A DNA stretch of 64,000 nt from Planctomycetia bacterium (GTDB lineage Bacteria > Planctomycetota > Phycisphaerae > UBA1845 > UTPLA1), in the NCBI GenBank assembly GCA_015075745.1, contig JABTTW010000001.1, positions 992,001-1,056,000 of the forward strand, written 5' to 3'. Each line of letters opens with the position of its first letter. The first letter of the stretch is position 1. The position numbers were made by a program, and so were the translations under genes. The notes under the pieces are model-generated. The model was given only the letters and a program-made list of their open reading frames with translations. It did no database searches and was not told the DNA's origin. This document shows, in pieces, positions 50,947 to 63,095 of this stretch.

Positions 50947-51470
50947 GCGGCGGGCTCCTCGAAACGCACGAGCATCGCGCCCATATCCACGAGTTGGCCG
51001 GGCTTGCAGGCGACTTCCCGGACTCGGCCGGCCTGCGGGGCGGAGAGCGTCATCTCCATCTTCATCGACTCCATGACGATGAGCGGTTGTTGCGCCTCGA
51101 ACGAATCACCGGGGGCGATGTTGATCTTCAGAATCGTTCCGGGCATCGGGGCTGCCAGTGTCGACTGCATGGCGGCGGCGGCGGGACCGGTGGATGTGCG
51201 GCGGGCGACGTGATCGATGAGTTCGAGACAGTAGGTGCGGCCGCCGAGCCAGACATCGATGCGCCCGGCATGGCGCAGCACGGCGAACGGGATGACGCGG
51301 CCGGCGATGCGAAGGAGGCCGGTGTCGTCGTGCCAGTCGATGAGCTCGGCATCAAGGGACTGGCCACCGACGGTGACGTGGTAGGCCGAGTCATGCTCTT
51401 CGTCGGCGCGTTCCAGGCGCACGGCGATGGGATCGGGCGACGCGGAAGTTTTGAGCAGAACTTCGCTCAT
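50943..51470 (-). CDS. biotin carboxyl carrier protein of methylcrotonyl-CoA carboxylase
   Basis: A 175-residue protein. The C-terminal biotinyl domain has LAAPMPGTILKINIAPGD, the biotin-lysine motif VMESMKMEM and GQLVDMGAMLV. The N-terminal half is the linker domain usually found between biotin carboxylase and carrier in the MCC alpha chain (ELIDWHDDTGLLRIAG). So the MCC alpha subunit is split into two genes here, this one and the biotin carboxylase 60 bases upstream. Confidence 0.9.
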   Translation of the reverse strand: MSEVLLKTSASPDPIAVRLERADEEHDSAYHVTVGGQSLDAELIDWHDDTGLLRIAGRVIPFAVLRHAGRIDVWLGGRTYCLELIDHVARRTSTGPAAAAMQSTLAAPMPGTILKINIAPGDSFEAQQPLIVMESMKMEMTLSAPQAGRVREVACKPGQLVDMGAMLVRFEEPAA

Positions 51471-51530
51471 GTCAGGCAGATTAGCATGGGGGATGAACCA
51501 GGTAAAACGGGAGGCGGGAATGGGTCGTGA

Positions 51531-53023
<1,493 letters not shown>

Positions 53024-53024
<1 letters not shown>

Positions 53025-53809
53025 TACTCGGTGATCCAGTTTGGTTTTCGCTTTTCGAGGAATGCTTTGAGGCCTTCCTGTCCCTCGGGGGAGACGCGCA
53101 GCTCGGAGATTTTTTTCGTGGTGATGTCTTCGACGCGGTCCCAGGGTACGCCGGCGACCGCGGAGAGGATGCGCTTGCAGTGGGTGAGGGCGCTTGGGCC
53201 ATTGGCGGCGAGGGAGCCTGCCAGCTTGTCGATGCAGGCGTCCATCTCTTCGATGGATTCGCAGGCCTCGTTGACAAGGCCGATGCGGCGGGCCTCGGCG
53301 CCGCTGAAGACTTCGGCGGTCAGGGCGTAGCGGCGGGCCTCGCCTGGGCCGATCTTTTCCAGGACGAACGGCGAGATCACGGCGGGCAGGATACCGAGCT
53401 TGACCTCGCTGAGACAGAAGTTCGCCTTGGTCAGTGCTACGGCCATGTCACAGGCGGCGACGAGGCCGACGCCGCCGCCGTAGGTCGCGCCGTGGACGCG
53501 GGCGATGACGGGCTTGGGGCATTCGCGGATGGTGCGGAGCATCTTGGACAGGACGCGGGAATCGGCGATGTTTTCCTCGAGGGAGTAGCCGACCATGCGC
53601 TTCATCCAGTTGATGTCGGCCCCGGCGCAGAAGCTCTTGCCCTCGGCGGCGAGGACGATGACGCGAACGGCGGGGTCCGCGCCGAGGCGCGTGAAGGCGT
53701 CGGTGAGCTCGCGCATCATGTCGTCGTTGAAAGCGTTGTGGAGGTTGGGGCGGGCCAGGTAAACTTTGGTGATCGAGCCATCGCGTAAGGTTTTTAGATA
53801 CTCTGGCAT
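53024..53809 (-). CDS. enoyl-CoA hydratase, methylglutaconyl-CoA hydratase type
   Basis: A 261-residue crotonase-fold protein. FCAGADINWMKRMVGYS forms the oxyanion-hole loop and GATYGGGVGLVAACDMAVA the second; LSEVKLGILPAVISPFV has the catalytic Glu of the hydratases. The ADINWMK and GILPAVISP segments fit the methylglutaconyl-CoA hydratase group (LiuC). It supplies HMG-CoA for the lyase downstream in the operon. Confidence 0.9.
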
Positions 53810-53893
53810 AATCCATGCTAAATGGTGAACGGAGACCGGGTTTAACTCGATTTCAATCTCCGAACTGAATTGTCAGTCGGAACGTAATTCGAC

Positions 53894-54106
53894 TCACGCA
53901 GCGTGAACCACGCTAGCAATAGATCGGGCCGGCGGCACGGGCTCGCCCGATTCTCGAAGTAGCTCAATATGGCCGGTGATCGCCTCGCGGATCGCGTCCA
54001 GGGCCTGCCCCTGCGTGTCACCGCAAGACACGCATCCGGGAAGGTCCGGCACGTAGGCGCTGTAGCTTCCGTCGTCTGCTTTTTCAATGACCACGGTGTA
54101 GTCCAC
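53894..54106 (-). CDS. hicB: HicB-family antitoxin
   Basis: A 70-residue protein from a GTG at 54106. YTVVIEKADDGSYSAYVPDLPGC is the HicB partial RNase H-like fold. It lacks the C-terminal DNA-binding domain of larger HicB proteins, so self-regulation would need a partner. It starts three bases after the HicA stop, the usual hicA-hicB order. It would neutralise HicA. Confidence 0.85.
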   Translation of the reverse strand: MDYTVVIEKADDGSYSAYVPDLPGCVSCGDTQGQALDAIREAITGHIELLRESGEPVPPARSIASVVHAA

Positions 54107-54109
54107 GGC

Positions 54110-54310
54110 TTAATTCTCCTGAATCAGACCCGCCTGTCGTAACACGGATCGGAGCGTTCCCGGCGGGATGTCTCGTCCGAGCTTTCCTCCACCTGGTATT
54201 GTAACAACGCCTTTTTTCGTGGGGTGACGAAAATGCAAGTGACTGCCCGTGGTGCGGACGTGCTGCCACCCATCCTTCTCGATCCGCTCCTTGAGCTCGC
54301 GGTACTTCAA
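54110..54310 (-). CDS. hicA: HicA-family mRNA interferase toxin
   Basis: About 66 residues from a TTG at 54310 (CGGGAG upstream). YRELKERIEKDGWQHVRTTG, then SHLHFRHPTKKGVVTIPG with the catalytic His of the double-stranded RNA-binding-like fold, and the tail IPPGTLRSVLRQAGL are typical of HicA. It cuts mRNA when free of HicB. The pair stands between mccB and the methylglutaconyl-CoA hydratase gene, in the same direction, and so inside the operon. Confidence 0.83.
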   Translation of the reverse strand: MKYRELKERIEKDGWQHVRTTGSHLHFRHPTKKGVVTIPGGGKLGRDIPPGTLRSVLRQAGLIQEN

Positions 54311-54348
54311 TTTACGGTTCTCCCGGATCGCAGAGTCCGCATTATCGA

Positions 54349-55959
54349 CTACATCCTGAACACGCCGACTCGCCGCTTGGGGAATGGGGCGTTGAGCGAG
54401 GCGGCGATGGCGAGGGCCAGGACCGTTCGCGTGTCGGCGGGGTCGATGATGCCGTCGTCCCAGAGGCGGGCGGTGCTGTAATAGGCGCTGGACTCGTGGG
54501 CGTACTTTTCCAGGGTCGGGCGCTTGAATTCCTCTTCCTCGGCGGCGCTCAAGCCCGCCTTTTTCTCGCGGGCGAGCTGGTCCTTCTTCACCGTGAGCAG
54601 GACGCCGGCGGCCTGTTCGCCGCCCATGACGCTGATGCGGGCGTTGGGCCACATCCAGAGCATGCGCGGCTGATAGGCGCGGCCGCACATGCCGTAGTTC
54701 CCTGCGCCGTAGGAGCCGCCGATGATGACGGTGAACTTGGGGACGGCGGCGTTGGAGACGGCGGCGACCATTTTCGCGCCATCCTTGGCGATGCCGCCGG
54801 ATTCGTAGGCCTTGCCGACCATGAAGCCGGTGATGTTTTGCAAAAAAACGAGCGGGATGCCGCGGACGCTGCACATCTCGATGAAGTGCGCCGCCTTTTG
54901 GGCGCTCTCGGAGAAGAGGACGCCGTTGTTGCCGACGATGCCGACGGGGTAGCCCCAGATGTGAGCGAAGCCGGTGACGACGGTCGGGCCGTAGAGCGCC
55001 TTGAATTCGTGGAAGCGGCTGCCGTCGACGATGCGGGCGATCACCTCGCGTACGTCGTAGGGCTTGCGGATGTCCTTGTTGATGACGCCGTAGATCTCGC
55101 TCGCGTCGTAGAGCGGGTCTTCGGTCGGGCGCATGGACAGTGGCGTCTTCGGCCGGGCGTTCAGATGTTCGACAATCTGCCGGGTGATCGCCAGCGCGTC
55201 TTCATCGTTCTGGGCGTAGTGATCGGTCACGCCGCTTTCGCGGCAATGGACGTCGGCGCCGCCGAGTTCTTCGGCGGTTACTTCCTCGCCGGTGGCGGCC
55301 TTCACCAAAGGCGGGCCGCCGAGAAAAATGGTGCCCTGATTGCGAACGATGACCGTTTCGTCGCTCATGGCGGGGACGTAGGCGCCGCCGGCGGTGCAGG
55401 AGCCGAGGACGACGGCGACCTGCGGGATGCCCAGCGCGCTCATGCGGGCCTGGTTGTAGAAGATGCGGCCGAAGTGGTCGCGGTCGGGAAACACTTCGGC
55501 CTGAAGCGGAAGAAACGCGCCGCCGGAATCGACGAGATAGACACACGGCAGGTGGTTCTCCTCGGCGATCTCCTGGGCGCGAAGATGCTTCTTGACGGTG
55601 ATCGGGTAATAGGTGCCGCCCTTCACCGTGGCGTCGTTGGCAACGATGACGCAGGCGCGGCCCTGGATGCGGCCGATGCCGGTGACGACACCGGCGCAGG
55701 GCGCGTCGTTGTCGTACATGTCGCACGCGGCGAGGGCGCTGAATTCGAGAAAGGGGCTGTCGGGATCGACGAGCCGCTCGATGCGGTCGCGGACGAAGAG
55801 CTTGCCGCGGTCGGTGTGCCGTTTGACCGAGGCCTCCCCCCCGCCTTGCTGGACGACGGCGACGCGATCTTTAAGTTCCGCGACGAGGCCCTGCATGTGG
55901 GCCTTGTTCTCGGTGAAGACGGGATCGGCGGCGTTGAGCTTGGTTTGAATGACGTCCAT
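54349..55959 (-). CDS. methylcrotonyl-CoA carboxylase beta subunit (carboxyltransferase)
   Basis: A 536-residue carboxyltransferase of normal length (about 535). [20 protein letters not shown] and [20 protein letters not shown] form the biotin side, and [18 protein letters not shown] with [20 protein letters not shown] the acyl-CoA side. These segments are specific for MCC beta. Together with the two alpha-chain genes it converts 3-methylcrotonyl-CoA to 3-methylglutaconyl-CoA. ATG at 55959 is chosen from the family start; the frame is open further upstream. Confidence 0.95.
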   Translation of the reverse strand: MDVIQTKLNAADPVFTENKAHMQGLVAELKDRVAVVQQGGGEASVKRHTDRGKLFVRDRIERLVDPDSPFLEFSALAACDMYDNDAPCAGVVTGIGRIQGRACVIVANDATVKGGTYYPITVKKHLRAQEIAEENHLPCVYLVDSGGAFLPLQAEVFPDRDHFGRIFYNQARMSALGIPQVAVVLGSCTAGGAYVPAMSDETVIVRNQGTIFLGGPPLVKAATGEEVTAEELGGADVHCRESGVTDHYAQNDEDALAITRQIVEHLNARPKTPLSMRPTEDPLYDASEIYGVINKDIRKPYDVREVIARIVDGSRFHEFKALYGPTVVTGFAHIWGYPVGIVGNNGVLFSESAQKAAHFIEMCSVRGIPLVFLQNITGFMVGKAYESGGIAKDGAKMVAAVSNAAVPKFTVIIGGSYGAGNYGMCGRAYQPRMLWMWPNARISVMGGEQAAGVLLTVKKDQLAREKKAGLSAAEEEEFKRPTLEKYAHESSAYYSTARLWDDGIIDPADTRTVLALAIAASLNAPFPKRRVGVFRM

Positions 55960-56089
55960 TGTGCGAGTCCCAGAATCAGGTACCTGCACAATGTAACGGC
56001 GATGATGTGCTCTGGGTAGCGCCCGACCGGGCGTGCCGCCATTGTGGCGCGGGACAGTAGGGCAGCCTAAATCGTCAGGGGGCAAGGAC

Positions 56090-56647
56090 TCAGTCGTGCA
56101 TTGCCGCCAGGTTCTTTTCGGCGAGATTTTCGATCGCTTTTCCGACGATATCGCAAACCTTAGGAACGCCGGGCCCTTGATTGGCCGCGCCGAGACGCTT
56201 GACCGCATTCAGAATCTTCACGGCCTTACTCGTCTCGCCCGCACTCTTGAGATTCGCGGCGCGTCCGACGAGTTGATTCGCCAGGAAGCGCAGGTCGGTA
56301 AGTCGGCGAACCAGGACATCACGTTGTCTCTGCCAATCGTCGCCCCAGTGCGCGACCCACTGCTCCTCGCTCATATCGCAAACGCGAAGTCGCTTTTCGT
56401 GCCCAGGCGGTTCGGAGAGTTGAAGGATGACACGAAGGGCGGACTCCTCAGCGACGCCGAATACCTGCAGCGCCGCCGTCATGTCGGGCAGGACTTCGTC
56501 GAAACGTTGCTCGGCTTCCAACGATGGTGATGCAGCGCTACCCTGACAAGGTTTGCACTCGACGCCCTCTTGCGTCGTGCAGGCGCTGAGCGCAGATGCG
56601 AGCAGACCGCAGACGGCAATGTTGAGTCGATGCTTTGCTTTCGTCAT
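56090..56647 (-). CDS. lipoprotein of unknown function
   Basis: A 185-residue protein with a good lipobox: LLASALSAC, Cys23 being the lipid-attachment site. GAAGGAGGA precedes the ATG. Mature sequence is helical ([38 protein letters not shown]) with a CKPC pair near the N-terminus. The family is not recognised. It is divergent from pgsA. Confidence 0.75.
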   Translation of the reverse strand: MTKAKHRLNIAVCGLLASALSACTTQEGVECKPCQGSAASPSLEAEQRFDEVLPDMTAALQVFGVAEESALRVILQLSEPPGHEKRLRVCDMSEEQWVAHWGDDWQRQRDVLVRRLTDLRFLANQLVGRAANLKSAGETSKAVKILNAVKRLGAANQGPGVPKVCDIVGKAIENLAEKNLAAMHD

Positions 56648-56849
56648 CGCAATCCTCCTTCAATCATCAAGACCGCCTCATCTTGAACGCGGTCATCGGC
56701 CATGTTTCACTGTTACGCGGGAGTATCAGTATTCCTTTTGCTCCTGTGCAGCACCAGTAGAAAAGGGAGCGCTTTTTATAAGGTGCACGGGTCCCGGGAT
56801 TGGACTAAGCGTGTCTTTTGGCTGGTTATTCCGGTATAGTGACCCGATC

Positions 56850-57494
56850 ATGTCTTCAGCGGTGCGGTTGGGCTGGCCGAATCGGATATCTCTGGCGCGG
56901 GTTTTCTGCGTCGCGCCGTTTGTCATTGCCCTGATGAATCTGCACGAACCGGGGCGGGGCTGGCTGAGGTGGTCGGCCCTTGGGCTATTCGCATTGATGG
57001 CGATCAGCGACGGGCTGGACGGCTGGCTGGCGCGACGGCTGAACGATCGGACGCTATTGGGGGCCTTTCTCGATCCACTGGCGGACAAGCTGCTGGTGAC
57101 GGCGGCGGTTGTGATTCTTGCGGTTCGCGGGATCGTCGATGACACCGACCCGGCGGGCCAACGGCGACTGTATCTGCCGGACTGGGCGGCGGTGGCGGCG
57201 ATCGGCAAGGACCTGCTGGTCTGCATCGGCTTCGCCATTTTGCGCATGACCACGGGCAAGATTCACATCCAGCCCCGGTGGATCGGGAAGACGTGTACGA
57301 CCGTGCAACTCCTGGTGGTAGTCAGTATGCTGTTATGGCCGGATTTGCCGGGCAGGCTGTCGCAGTTGCCGCAGTGGCTGTGGATCGCGGCTACAATTCT
57401 CGCAGTCGCGGCGGCGCTGGATTACGTTCGGCTGGGCAGTCGGATATTGGCGGCGACGACGATCGAGCCGGGGGCCCCCGGCGATGGAGAATGA
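56850..57494 (+). CDS. pgsA: CDP-alcohol phosphatidyltransferase (phosphatidylglycerophosphate synthase type)
   Basis: A 214-residue membrane enzyme. [21 protein letters not shown] is the full CDP-alcohol motif DGxxARx8Gx3Dx3D. The start ATG at 56850 puts [11 protein letters not shown] at the N-terminus as in PgsA. It makes phosphatidylglycerophosphate from CDP-diacylglycerol and glycerol-3-phosphate, but a related alcohol acceptor cannot be excluded. Its stop overlaps the start of ribBA by 11 bases. Confidence 0.88.
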   Translation: MSSAVRLGWPNRISLARVFCVAPFVIALMNLHEPGRGWLRWSALGLFALMAISDGLDGWLARRLNDRTLLGAFLDPLADKLLVTAAVVILAVRGIVDDTDPAGQRRLYLPDWAAVAAIGKDLLVCIGFAILRMTTGKIHIQPRWIGKTCTTVQLLVVVSMLLWPDLPGRLSQLPQWLWIAATILAVAAALDYVRLGSRILAATTIEPGAPGDGE

Positions 57495-58755
57495 ACTCAT
57501 GAGCGGTGCTGAGCGAGCGGCATTCTGCACGATTACCGAGGCATTGGAAGAACTGAAGGCGGGGCGCTTCATCATTCTCGTTGACGACGAGGATCGGGAG
57601 AACGAAGGCGATCTCGTCTGCGCGGCGGAGCTGGTCACGCCGGAGATGATCAACTTCATGATCCGTCAGGCGGCGGGCAAGCTGTGCCTGACGCTGACGG
57701 CGGAGGCCTGCGAGCGGCTGCACCTGTATCCTCAGACGAATGAAAACACCGCGTCGCACGGCACGGCGTTCACGATCTCGATCGATGCGGCGCCGGAGTT
57801 CGGCGTCACCAGTGGGGTCAGCGCCGCCGACCGGTGCACGACGATTCGCCGAAGCCTGTCGCCGGATGCGAAGGCGTCCGACTTTCGCCGGCCGGGGCAC
57901 ATCAGCCCGCTGAAAGCCAAGCAAGGCGGCGTCCTTGTGCGGGCGGGGCATACGGAGGCCAGTATTGATCTGGCGCAGCTCGCGGGTCTTACTCCGGCGG
58001 GCGTGATTATTGAGATCCTCAAAGAGAACGGCGAGATTGCCCGACTGGATGATTTGATTGAATTCGGCCGGCGACACGGGCTGAAGATTTGCACCATCGC
58101 TTCGCTGGTGGAGTATCGCCTGCAGCGCGAGCGATCGATCATTCGGATCGAGTCGATCCCGCTGGATAATGAGCACGGTCACTGGACGCTGCACGCGTTT
58201 GAGTCGGTACTCGATACCGAGCCGCATGTCGCCCTGTGCATGGGCGAGGCCATCGGGAAGATCGACTCGAACGGCGACATCGTCAATGTTGACCATCCGG
58301 TGCTGACGCGTGTTCACTCGCAGTGCCTGACCGGCGACGTTTTTCACTCGATGCGCTGCGACTGCGGAGACCAACTGGCCGAGGCGATGAAGGCCATCGC
58401 GGCGGCGGGCGAAGGCGTGGTCGTCTATCTGCGGCAGGAGGGCCGGGGCATCGGCCTGACCAACAAGCTGCACGCCTATAAGCTTCAGGATCAGGGGCTC
58501 GACACGGTCGAGGCCAATGAGAAACTGGGCTTCCCGGCGGACAAGCGCGACTACGGCCTCGGCGCTCAAATCCTTCGAGACCTCGGCATACGACAGCTTC
58601 GGGTGCTGACGAACAACCCCAAGAAGATCAACCGTCTGGAGATTTATGGGCTGGACGTTGTCGAGCAGCTTCCGCTCAAGATTGCCCCGAACGAGCACAA
58701 TCAGCGGTATCTGAATACCAAGCGCACGAAGTTGGGGCACTTGCTGGATGAGTGA
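57484..58755 (+). CDS. ribBA: bifunctional DHBP synthase/GTP cyclohydrolase II
   Basis: A 423-residue protein for two early steps of riboflavin synthesis. The N-terminal RibB half has [14 protein letters not shown] (metal-binding acidic motif) and [20 protein letters not shown]. The C-terminal RibA half has the zinc cysteines in [18 protein letters not shown] and the GTP site [11 protein letters not shown]. Both halves are intact, and the length is normal. It overlaps pgsA at the start and the GNAT gene at the end. Confidence 0.96.
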   Translation: MENELMSGAERAAFCTITEALEELKAGRFIILVDDEDRENEGDLVCAAELVTPEMINFMIRQAAGKLCLTLTAEACERLHLYPQTNENTASHGTAFTISIDAAPEFGVTSGVSAADRCTTIRRSLSPDAKASDFRRPGHISPLKAKQGGVLVRAGHTEASIDLAQLAGLTPAGVIIEILKENGEIARLDDLIEFGRRHGLKICTIASLVEYRLQRERSIIRIESIPLDNEHGHWTLHAFESVLDTEPHVALCMGEAIGKIDSNGDIVNVDHPVLTRVHSQCLTGDVFHSMRCDCGDQLAEAMKAIAAAGEGVVVYLRQEGRGIGLTNKLHAYKLQDQGLDTVEANEKLGFPADKRDYGLGAQILRDLGIRQLRVLTNNPKKINRLEIYGLDVVEQLPLKIAPNEHNQRYLNTKRTKLGHLLDE

Positions 58756-59413
58756 GCGAATGGAATGCCCTCACGACGATCGGGCTAATGTGGCCGTCCC
58801 GCCGCCTGTTGAGGCAAGCTGCGCTTCGGGCGCGTTCCTGTCTCAATTTACTTCGAGCTACGCAGGGACGGCGGCTTCCTGGGTTCGATCGGAATCCGAG
58901 CTTGCATGGCTGGCCCCGGGAACTTCCTGGCCTTTGACGGCGGACAAGGTGCTGGCCTGGGGCCAGGAGCGGCGCGAGCGATTTCTGCTGTGGAACGGGC
59001 GCGACGGATTTCCGATCGGTTACGCGGAACTGAATGAGATGCCCAAGACGCGGGATCAACTGTGGATCGGTCATTTCATGCTCGATCCCGCGCGGCGCGG
59101 CTGCGGCTGGGCTGTGCGGTTTGCCCAGGCGCTGATTGCACGGGCATTTGTTGAGCGGCAGGCGACGGACGTGCTGCTGGTTGTCGTTCCGGACAACGAT
59201 CGGGCGATCCGCTGTTACCAGAGGGCCGGTATGATCGATCAGGGGCAGGAGCGCAAGCACTTCAAAGCAACCCGGCGCGACTTTCTGTTCAATCGCATGG
59301 CGATCAGCCGAGGCAGATTCAGGAAACTGGCAGGGCTCGGGCAACTTCCCGATATCCCCCTTCCGATTCGCGGACGGCCCGCTGCCGAGGTTTCTTCGCA
59401 GGCGGCGGTCTAA
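58748..59413 (+). CDS. GNAT-family acetyltransferase
   Basis: A 221-residue protein whose start overlaps the ribBA stop. IGHFMLDPARRGCGWAVRF contains the acetyl-CoA pyrophosphate loop (R-R-G-x-G-like), and VLLVVVPDNDRAIRCYQRAG the typical GNAT end. The first 60 residues and the basic tail are extra. The acceptor is unknown; the overlap suggests co-expression with riboflavin synthesis but not a shared function. Confidence 0.82.
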   Translation: MSERMECPHDDRANVAVPPPVEASCASGAFLSQFTSSYAGTAASWVRSESELAWLAPGTSWPLTADKVLAWGQERRERFLLWNGRDGFPIGYAELNEMPKTRDQLWIGHFMLDPARRGCGWAVRFAQALIARAFVERQATDVLLVVVPDNDRAIRCYQRAGMIDQGQERKHFKATRRDFLFNRMAISRGRFRKLAGLGQLPDIPLPIRGRPAAEVSSQAAV

Positions 59414-62091
59414 TCAAATTTCAAGACTTGATTGCACTTCAGATCGCCGGAGATCGACTCGGTGCAGATGCGAATGGGGTGATTGCGGACCTTCGCGCCG
59501 TCATCGATTCGGAACTCTCGAAGGGTGGATTCGCCATCGCCCAGGCTGAGGATGACGCGCGTCTGGCGGCGATCTTCCTGATAGAGCAGACTCGACCGCA
59601 GATTGAGGGGATGACCGGATCGATTGGTGAGACGCTGGATGATGTGCAGGCTCCCTTCCTCGGCTCGGGCCAAGACGCTGACGTCGAGCCCCGGACAGAC
59701 CACTTCAACGGGGGCGCGAAAAACGATGTCTCCGCCTTCTCGACTCAGGCGAGCGGCAAAGGTATGGGGGCCGATGGAGTGGTTGGAGGGCAACTGGATA
59801 TAGAGATCGAACCTGGCTTCCTCGCCGGGCCCCACGTCGAGCGCGACGCTTTCCGGGGTCATTCTCCAGAAGGCCGGCGGATCGAACTTGAGGATGCCGG
59901 AGAGCCGGACGTCGTAATGGTTTTTGATTCGAAGCGTCGTTTTGTTCTTCTCAAGTTGAACACGGACGCTGGGTGGCTCAAGGGCGAAGGACGACATGGT
60001 GAGAACACGACCTGCCTCGGCGCCGGTCAGGAAGCTCGGCGTGACATCGAAACGGCAGGCACGGCCGGTCGAGCCTTGCTCGGGATTCAGCTCGTTGAGC
60101 CAGAGGTCGTAGTGTCTTGATTGCGGCACTGCGTCGGTCATGACGACGCCGGGCGCGCGGGACCGGCCGTCGGTCCAGGCCGCAAGGACGCCGTTTGTGG
60201 AATCGGAATCGCCAAAGTACCAGCCGGTAACACCATGATCCAGCCAGATCGGCGCGATGGGCCGGCGATCGCCGAGTATCCGGGCAATCGTGCTGAGGAC
60301 GATAAACGATTCGTCCGGGACGACGCCTTCCGAGGATGATTGGCTAATCAACCACGGCTGCGGCATGAAGACCATTTCCGCTCCGGCGACACGGGCAAGG
60401 ATGAGCCTTCGGGCGATCTGCGAGAGCCGGGCGATGCGATCGAATCTTACGGAATCAAGGTCGTCGAGCGTCACCCAAAGGGCAGGCTGGTCTTTACCTT
60501 GAGGCCGGGTCAACTGATCGACGAGTTGATCGGCGGTGAAGTGCGCCGGGACGTTGACGGAAAAGACGTCGGGCATGGTCGATGTACCGGACGCGTCGGA
60601 CCAGGCGACGCCGGCATCCTGCGGGATGATGATTCGCGGGGATCCGACAAGGGGTTTTAGCTCGGCCTTAAGATGCGTCAGTGCTGCATTGAGCGTGTCG
60701 GCGCCGGCCAGCGGGTCGGGCGGGGTGCGGCCGATTTGCCAGGCGTTGACTTCCTCGCCATATCGCGCGAGCAAGAAGGACAGGTAGGGCCGCCACTGGT
60801 CCGGCGAAGCTGACAACACGTCGAAAACGGAATGTCCAGGATGGCCGAATTGTTCGAGGAGGCTCGGGGGGGGACGATCCAGCGTCCCGACGGTTTGAAT
60901 GCCGGCGCGGCGGAGCGTTCGGACAAGTGCGTCGGCGGCTGGATCACCGGTGACGATATCTTCATCACGCATACCCTCGCGCCACAGCGGGATTCTCGCG
61001 GCCTGGACACCGAGGAGACGGGTCAGGCGGGCGCTGATCTTTCCGTGCGACGGCGCGGCGGGATCGGTGATCACGCCGAAGCCGGTGAGGGAATCTGACT
61101 TGTCAGTCGGCACATCGCCGAGGCGGACAAACTTCTGCAGCCGATCGAGCAGCGTTTTGCCGTCGGAGCGGACGTTGAGGCGCAGCGAGTAGAGACCGGG
61201 GGGAAGATCGTCGAAGCAGATCGTCTCTGGGCGAGCGCGCAGTTTGCCGATCTGCATTTTTCGCGAGCTGAGCATCCGGCCGTCGGCGTTCGTCAATTCG
61301 AGATCGGCCTGGAGACCGCGGCCGTCGAGATCGCTGACGCCGGCCAGGCACTCAACGGGGGTATCCGCCGGGAATACGTTGCCGACGGCCTTCATGGACA
61401 AGGTGGCCCGTGGGCGGCGGACGATTCGGATGTCGTCGAACCATGCCGTCGCGTGGATGTCCTGATAGTCGATGGGCCGGGGATGGTCGGGATCGGCGAC
61501 CGGCGCGTCGGCCTGTTCCACATGAACGGAGAGGCCGATCCATCGGGCGAGTTCGAAGCCCGCGGGAATCTCGATCGTTACCTGAGTCCAGGGCTCGTCC
61601 TTGCCTGCGCCTTGCACGTCCGCCGAGCGGCGTTCGCTGTCGTTGATCTTGTTGAGGGCGTGATCGAGGAAATAGACCTTGATGAAAGCACGGGCGCGGC
61701 GGAGCTGTGAGGGCTTGATCCACCCGGTGATTTCATAGTCGCAATCTGGATGGATGCTGATGTCGCCTGCGAGGTAGTAGCAGGCGAGGCTTCCGCCGGT
61801 GAGCGGCAGCATGAAGGACGGCGGCGCGTCGTGGCCGACGTTCATGTCGAACTTTGGCTCGAGGAATCGCGGATAACGTATGGCGTTAAGCTGTCGCCAT
61901 CCCGCGGGCATGGATTCGTAGTTGCCGATGGCGCGCTCGTCGAAGTCGAACTCCTTCGTGAGTCGGTCACGAATCTTCGACGAGACAAAGCTCTGCCCGG
62001 CTGAGTCGTCTCGCCGGGACGGGGCCGTGGCGGCGTCGGGTGCGGTCGGCCCGAGGAGAAGCAGGAATGCGGCTATGAGATACTTAATCAA
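59410..62091 (-). CDS. large exported hypothetical protein
   Basis: An 893-residue protein from a TTG at 62091, with GGAGG 11 bases upstream. Signal peptide MIKYLIAAFLLLLGPTAPDA. Residues 30-230 look like a beta-sandwich of carbohydrate-binding type (ISIHPDCDYEITGWIKPSQL, AWFDDIRIVRRP); about 310-600 look like an alpha/beta barrel of glycosidase type (LGVQAARIPLWREGM), but no catalytic pair is clear. The last 180 residues are beta-rich Ig-like (LDVGPGEEARFDLYI). I do not recognise the family. It converges with the GNAT gene, overlapping by four bases. Confidence 0.72.
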   Translation of the reverse strand: MIKYLIAAFLLLLGPTAPDAATAPSRRDDSAGQSFVSSKIRDRLTKEFDFDERAIGNYESMPAGWRQLNAIRYPRFLEPKFDMNVGHDAPPSFMLPLTGGSLACYYLAGDISIHPDCDYEITGWIKPSQLRRARAFIKVYFLDHALNKINDSERRSADVQGAGKDEPWTQVTIEIPAGFELARWIGLSVHVEQADAPVADPDHPRPIDYQDIHATAWFDDIRIVRRPRATLSMKAVGNVFPADTPVECLAGVSDLDGRGLQADLELTNADGRMLSSRKMQIGKLRARPETICFDDLPPGLYSLRLNVRSDGKTLLDRLQKFVRLGDVPTDKSDSLTGFGVITDPAAPSHGKISARLTRLLGVQAARIPLWREGMRDEDIVTGDPAADALVRTLRRAGIQTVGTLDRPPPSLLEQFGHPGHSVFDVLSASPDQWRPYLSFLLARYGEEVNAWQIGRTPPDPLAGADTLNAALTHLKAELKPLVGSPRIIIPQDAGVAWSDASGTSTMPDVFSVNVPAHFTADQLVDQLTRPQGKDQPALWVTLDDLDSVRFDRIARLSQIARRLILARVAGAEMVFMPQPWLISQSSSEGVVPDESFIVLSTIARILGDRRPIAPIWLDHGVTGWYFGDSDSTNGVLAAWTDGRSRAPGVVMTDAVPQSRHYDLWLNELNPEQGSTGRACRFDVTPSFLTGAEAGRVLTMSSFALEPPSVRVQLEKNKTTLRIKNHYDVRLSGILKFDPPAFWRMTPESVALDVGPGEEARFDLYIQLPSNHSIGPHTFAARLSREGGDIVFRAPVEVVCPGLDVSVLARAEEGSLHIIQRLTNRSGHPLNLRSSLLYQEDRRQTRVILSLGDGESTLREFRIDDGAKVRNHPIRICTESISGDLKCNQVLKFD

Positions 62092-62387
62092 GCCGGGTTG
62101 CCTCCGATGAAGTGCCAGTTGAAACGAACTGATCGCCCTGCTGTCCGGGCCCTATTTTCCACATTGGTTTTATCGTGACGATTCGGTGAGCGGTTAAGGT
62201 TCGCTGCGATCAAGCGAGTGCTGCCGCATGTCGGCAATTCCGATCGTGGAAAGGTGTCATTAGCGTCCGATATTGCACAGGTCGCGGGCATGTGGCAGGT
62301 TCCGTCATGCGTGACAATGCGCAGAGGCGATACCTACTCCGGAGGCGATTGGAAATGCTTCGCACATCGCATTCGTAAGGACGTCTT

Positions 62388-62666
62388 ATGACCTGCCGAA
62401 ACAGCCGGAAATTCAGCAATTTCAAAAGGGGGCTGCTCCTCACGTGTCTTCTCGTCTCGTCCATGGGGATGGACTGTCTCGACAGCGACATCGCCAAGCG
62501 ATTCAGGGAGGTTGCCGGCCCGGGCATTACGGAGGGATTCTCCTCGGCGGTCACGGACCCGGATAACGCGGAAGCTGGTTTTCGAGATGTCGGCGCGGCG
62601 ATCCTGGAGGGATTGGGAGGCGTTTTCAACCCACGGACTCCCTCTTCACAGGGCGATTCCCGCTGA
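62388..62666 (+). CDS. small exported protein
   Basis: A 92-residue protein with a signal-like start (FKRGLLLTCLLVSSMGMDC); the Cys could be lipidated but the sequence before it is not a good lipobox. AAGGA precedes the ATG. The mature part is short (SDIAKRFREVAGPGITEGF, AAILEGLGGVFNP). Family unknown. The upstream 62092-62387 shows no clear promoter. Confidence 0.6.
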   Translation: MTCRNSRKFSNFKRGLLLTCLLVSSMGMDCLDSDIAKRFREVAGPGITEGFSSAVTDPDNAEAGFRDVGAAILEGLGGVFNPRTPSSQGDSR

Positions 62667-63095
62667 TTTCCGGCAATTTTTGCCGATTATCCCTCTTACG
62701 GCATCAGAATTGCACATCCGAAAAAGTCGGCGTCACGTCGCGCGAGCGCGGAGCATCCAATCAATGGACGGGAGAAGCGCGCCTGGATGGCTGTGAGCCG
62801 CCGCCGAGCATTGGCGTGGAATCGCATGTTCGGGGCTTAGTGTCTGCGCGATCGTTACTTAGATACAGTGCCGTTACAAAGGAACGCGAATTGCGACCGT
62901 TCATCATGGGTAGTGATCGTGCGGTTTATTCCACCCCGACGGTCGGATAAATCGCAGAATGCTGGAGAACTATTTGCGAGAATTTCGGTATACAAGGTTA
63001 GGCATCGCGTAGTTGTAAGTACGAGCTTTTGCCCCCCAGCGTGAACCCTGTAGATCGATTGGCGCCCATACCGCCAGAAAGAGGCCAGACGAGAA
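62667..63095. other. non-coding stretch before the sigma factor, with a small hairpin
   Basis: About 430 bases without a convincing gene. At 62671-62685 CGGCAA-TTT-TTGCCG forms a short hairpin just after the small exported protein; the following ATTATCCCTCTT is only weakly T-rich, so it is a doubtful terminator. TATACA at about 62990 looks like a -10 box but no -35 box fits. Confidence 0.35.

Noticed and set aside
54496-56019. A 507-codon plus-strand frame opposite the MCC beta gene
   Set aside because: Shadow with biased composition; MCC beta motifs on the minus strand are intact.
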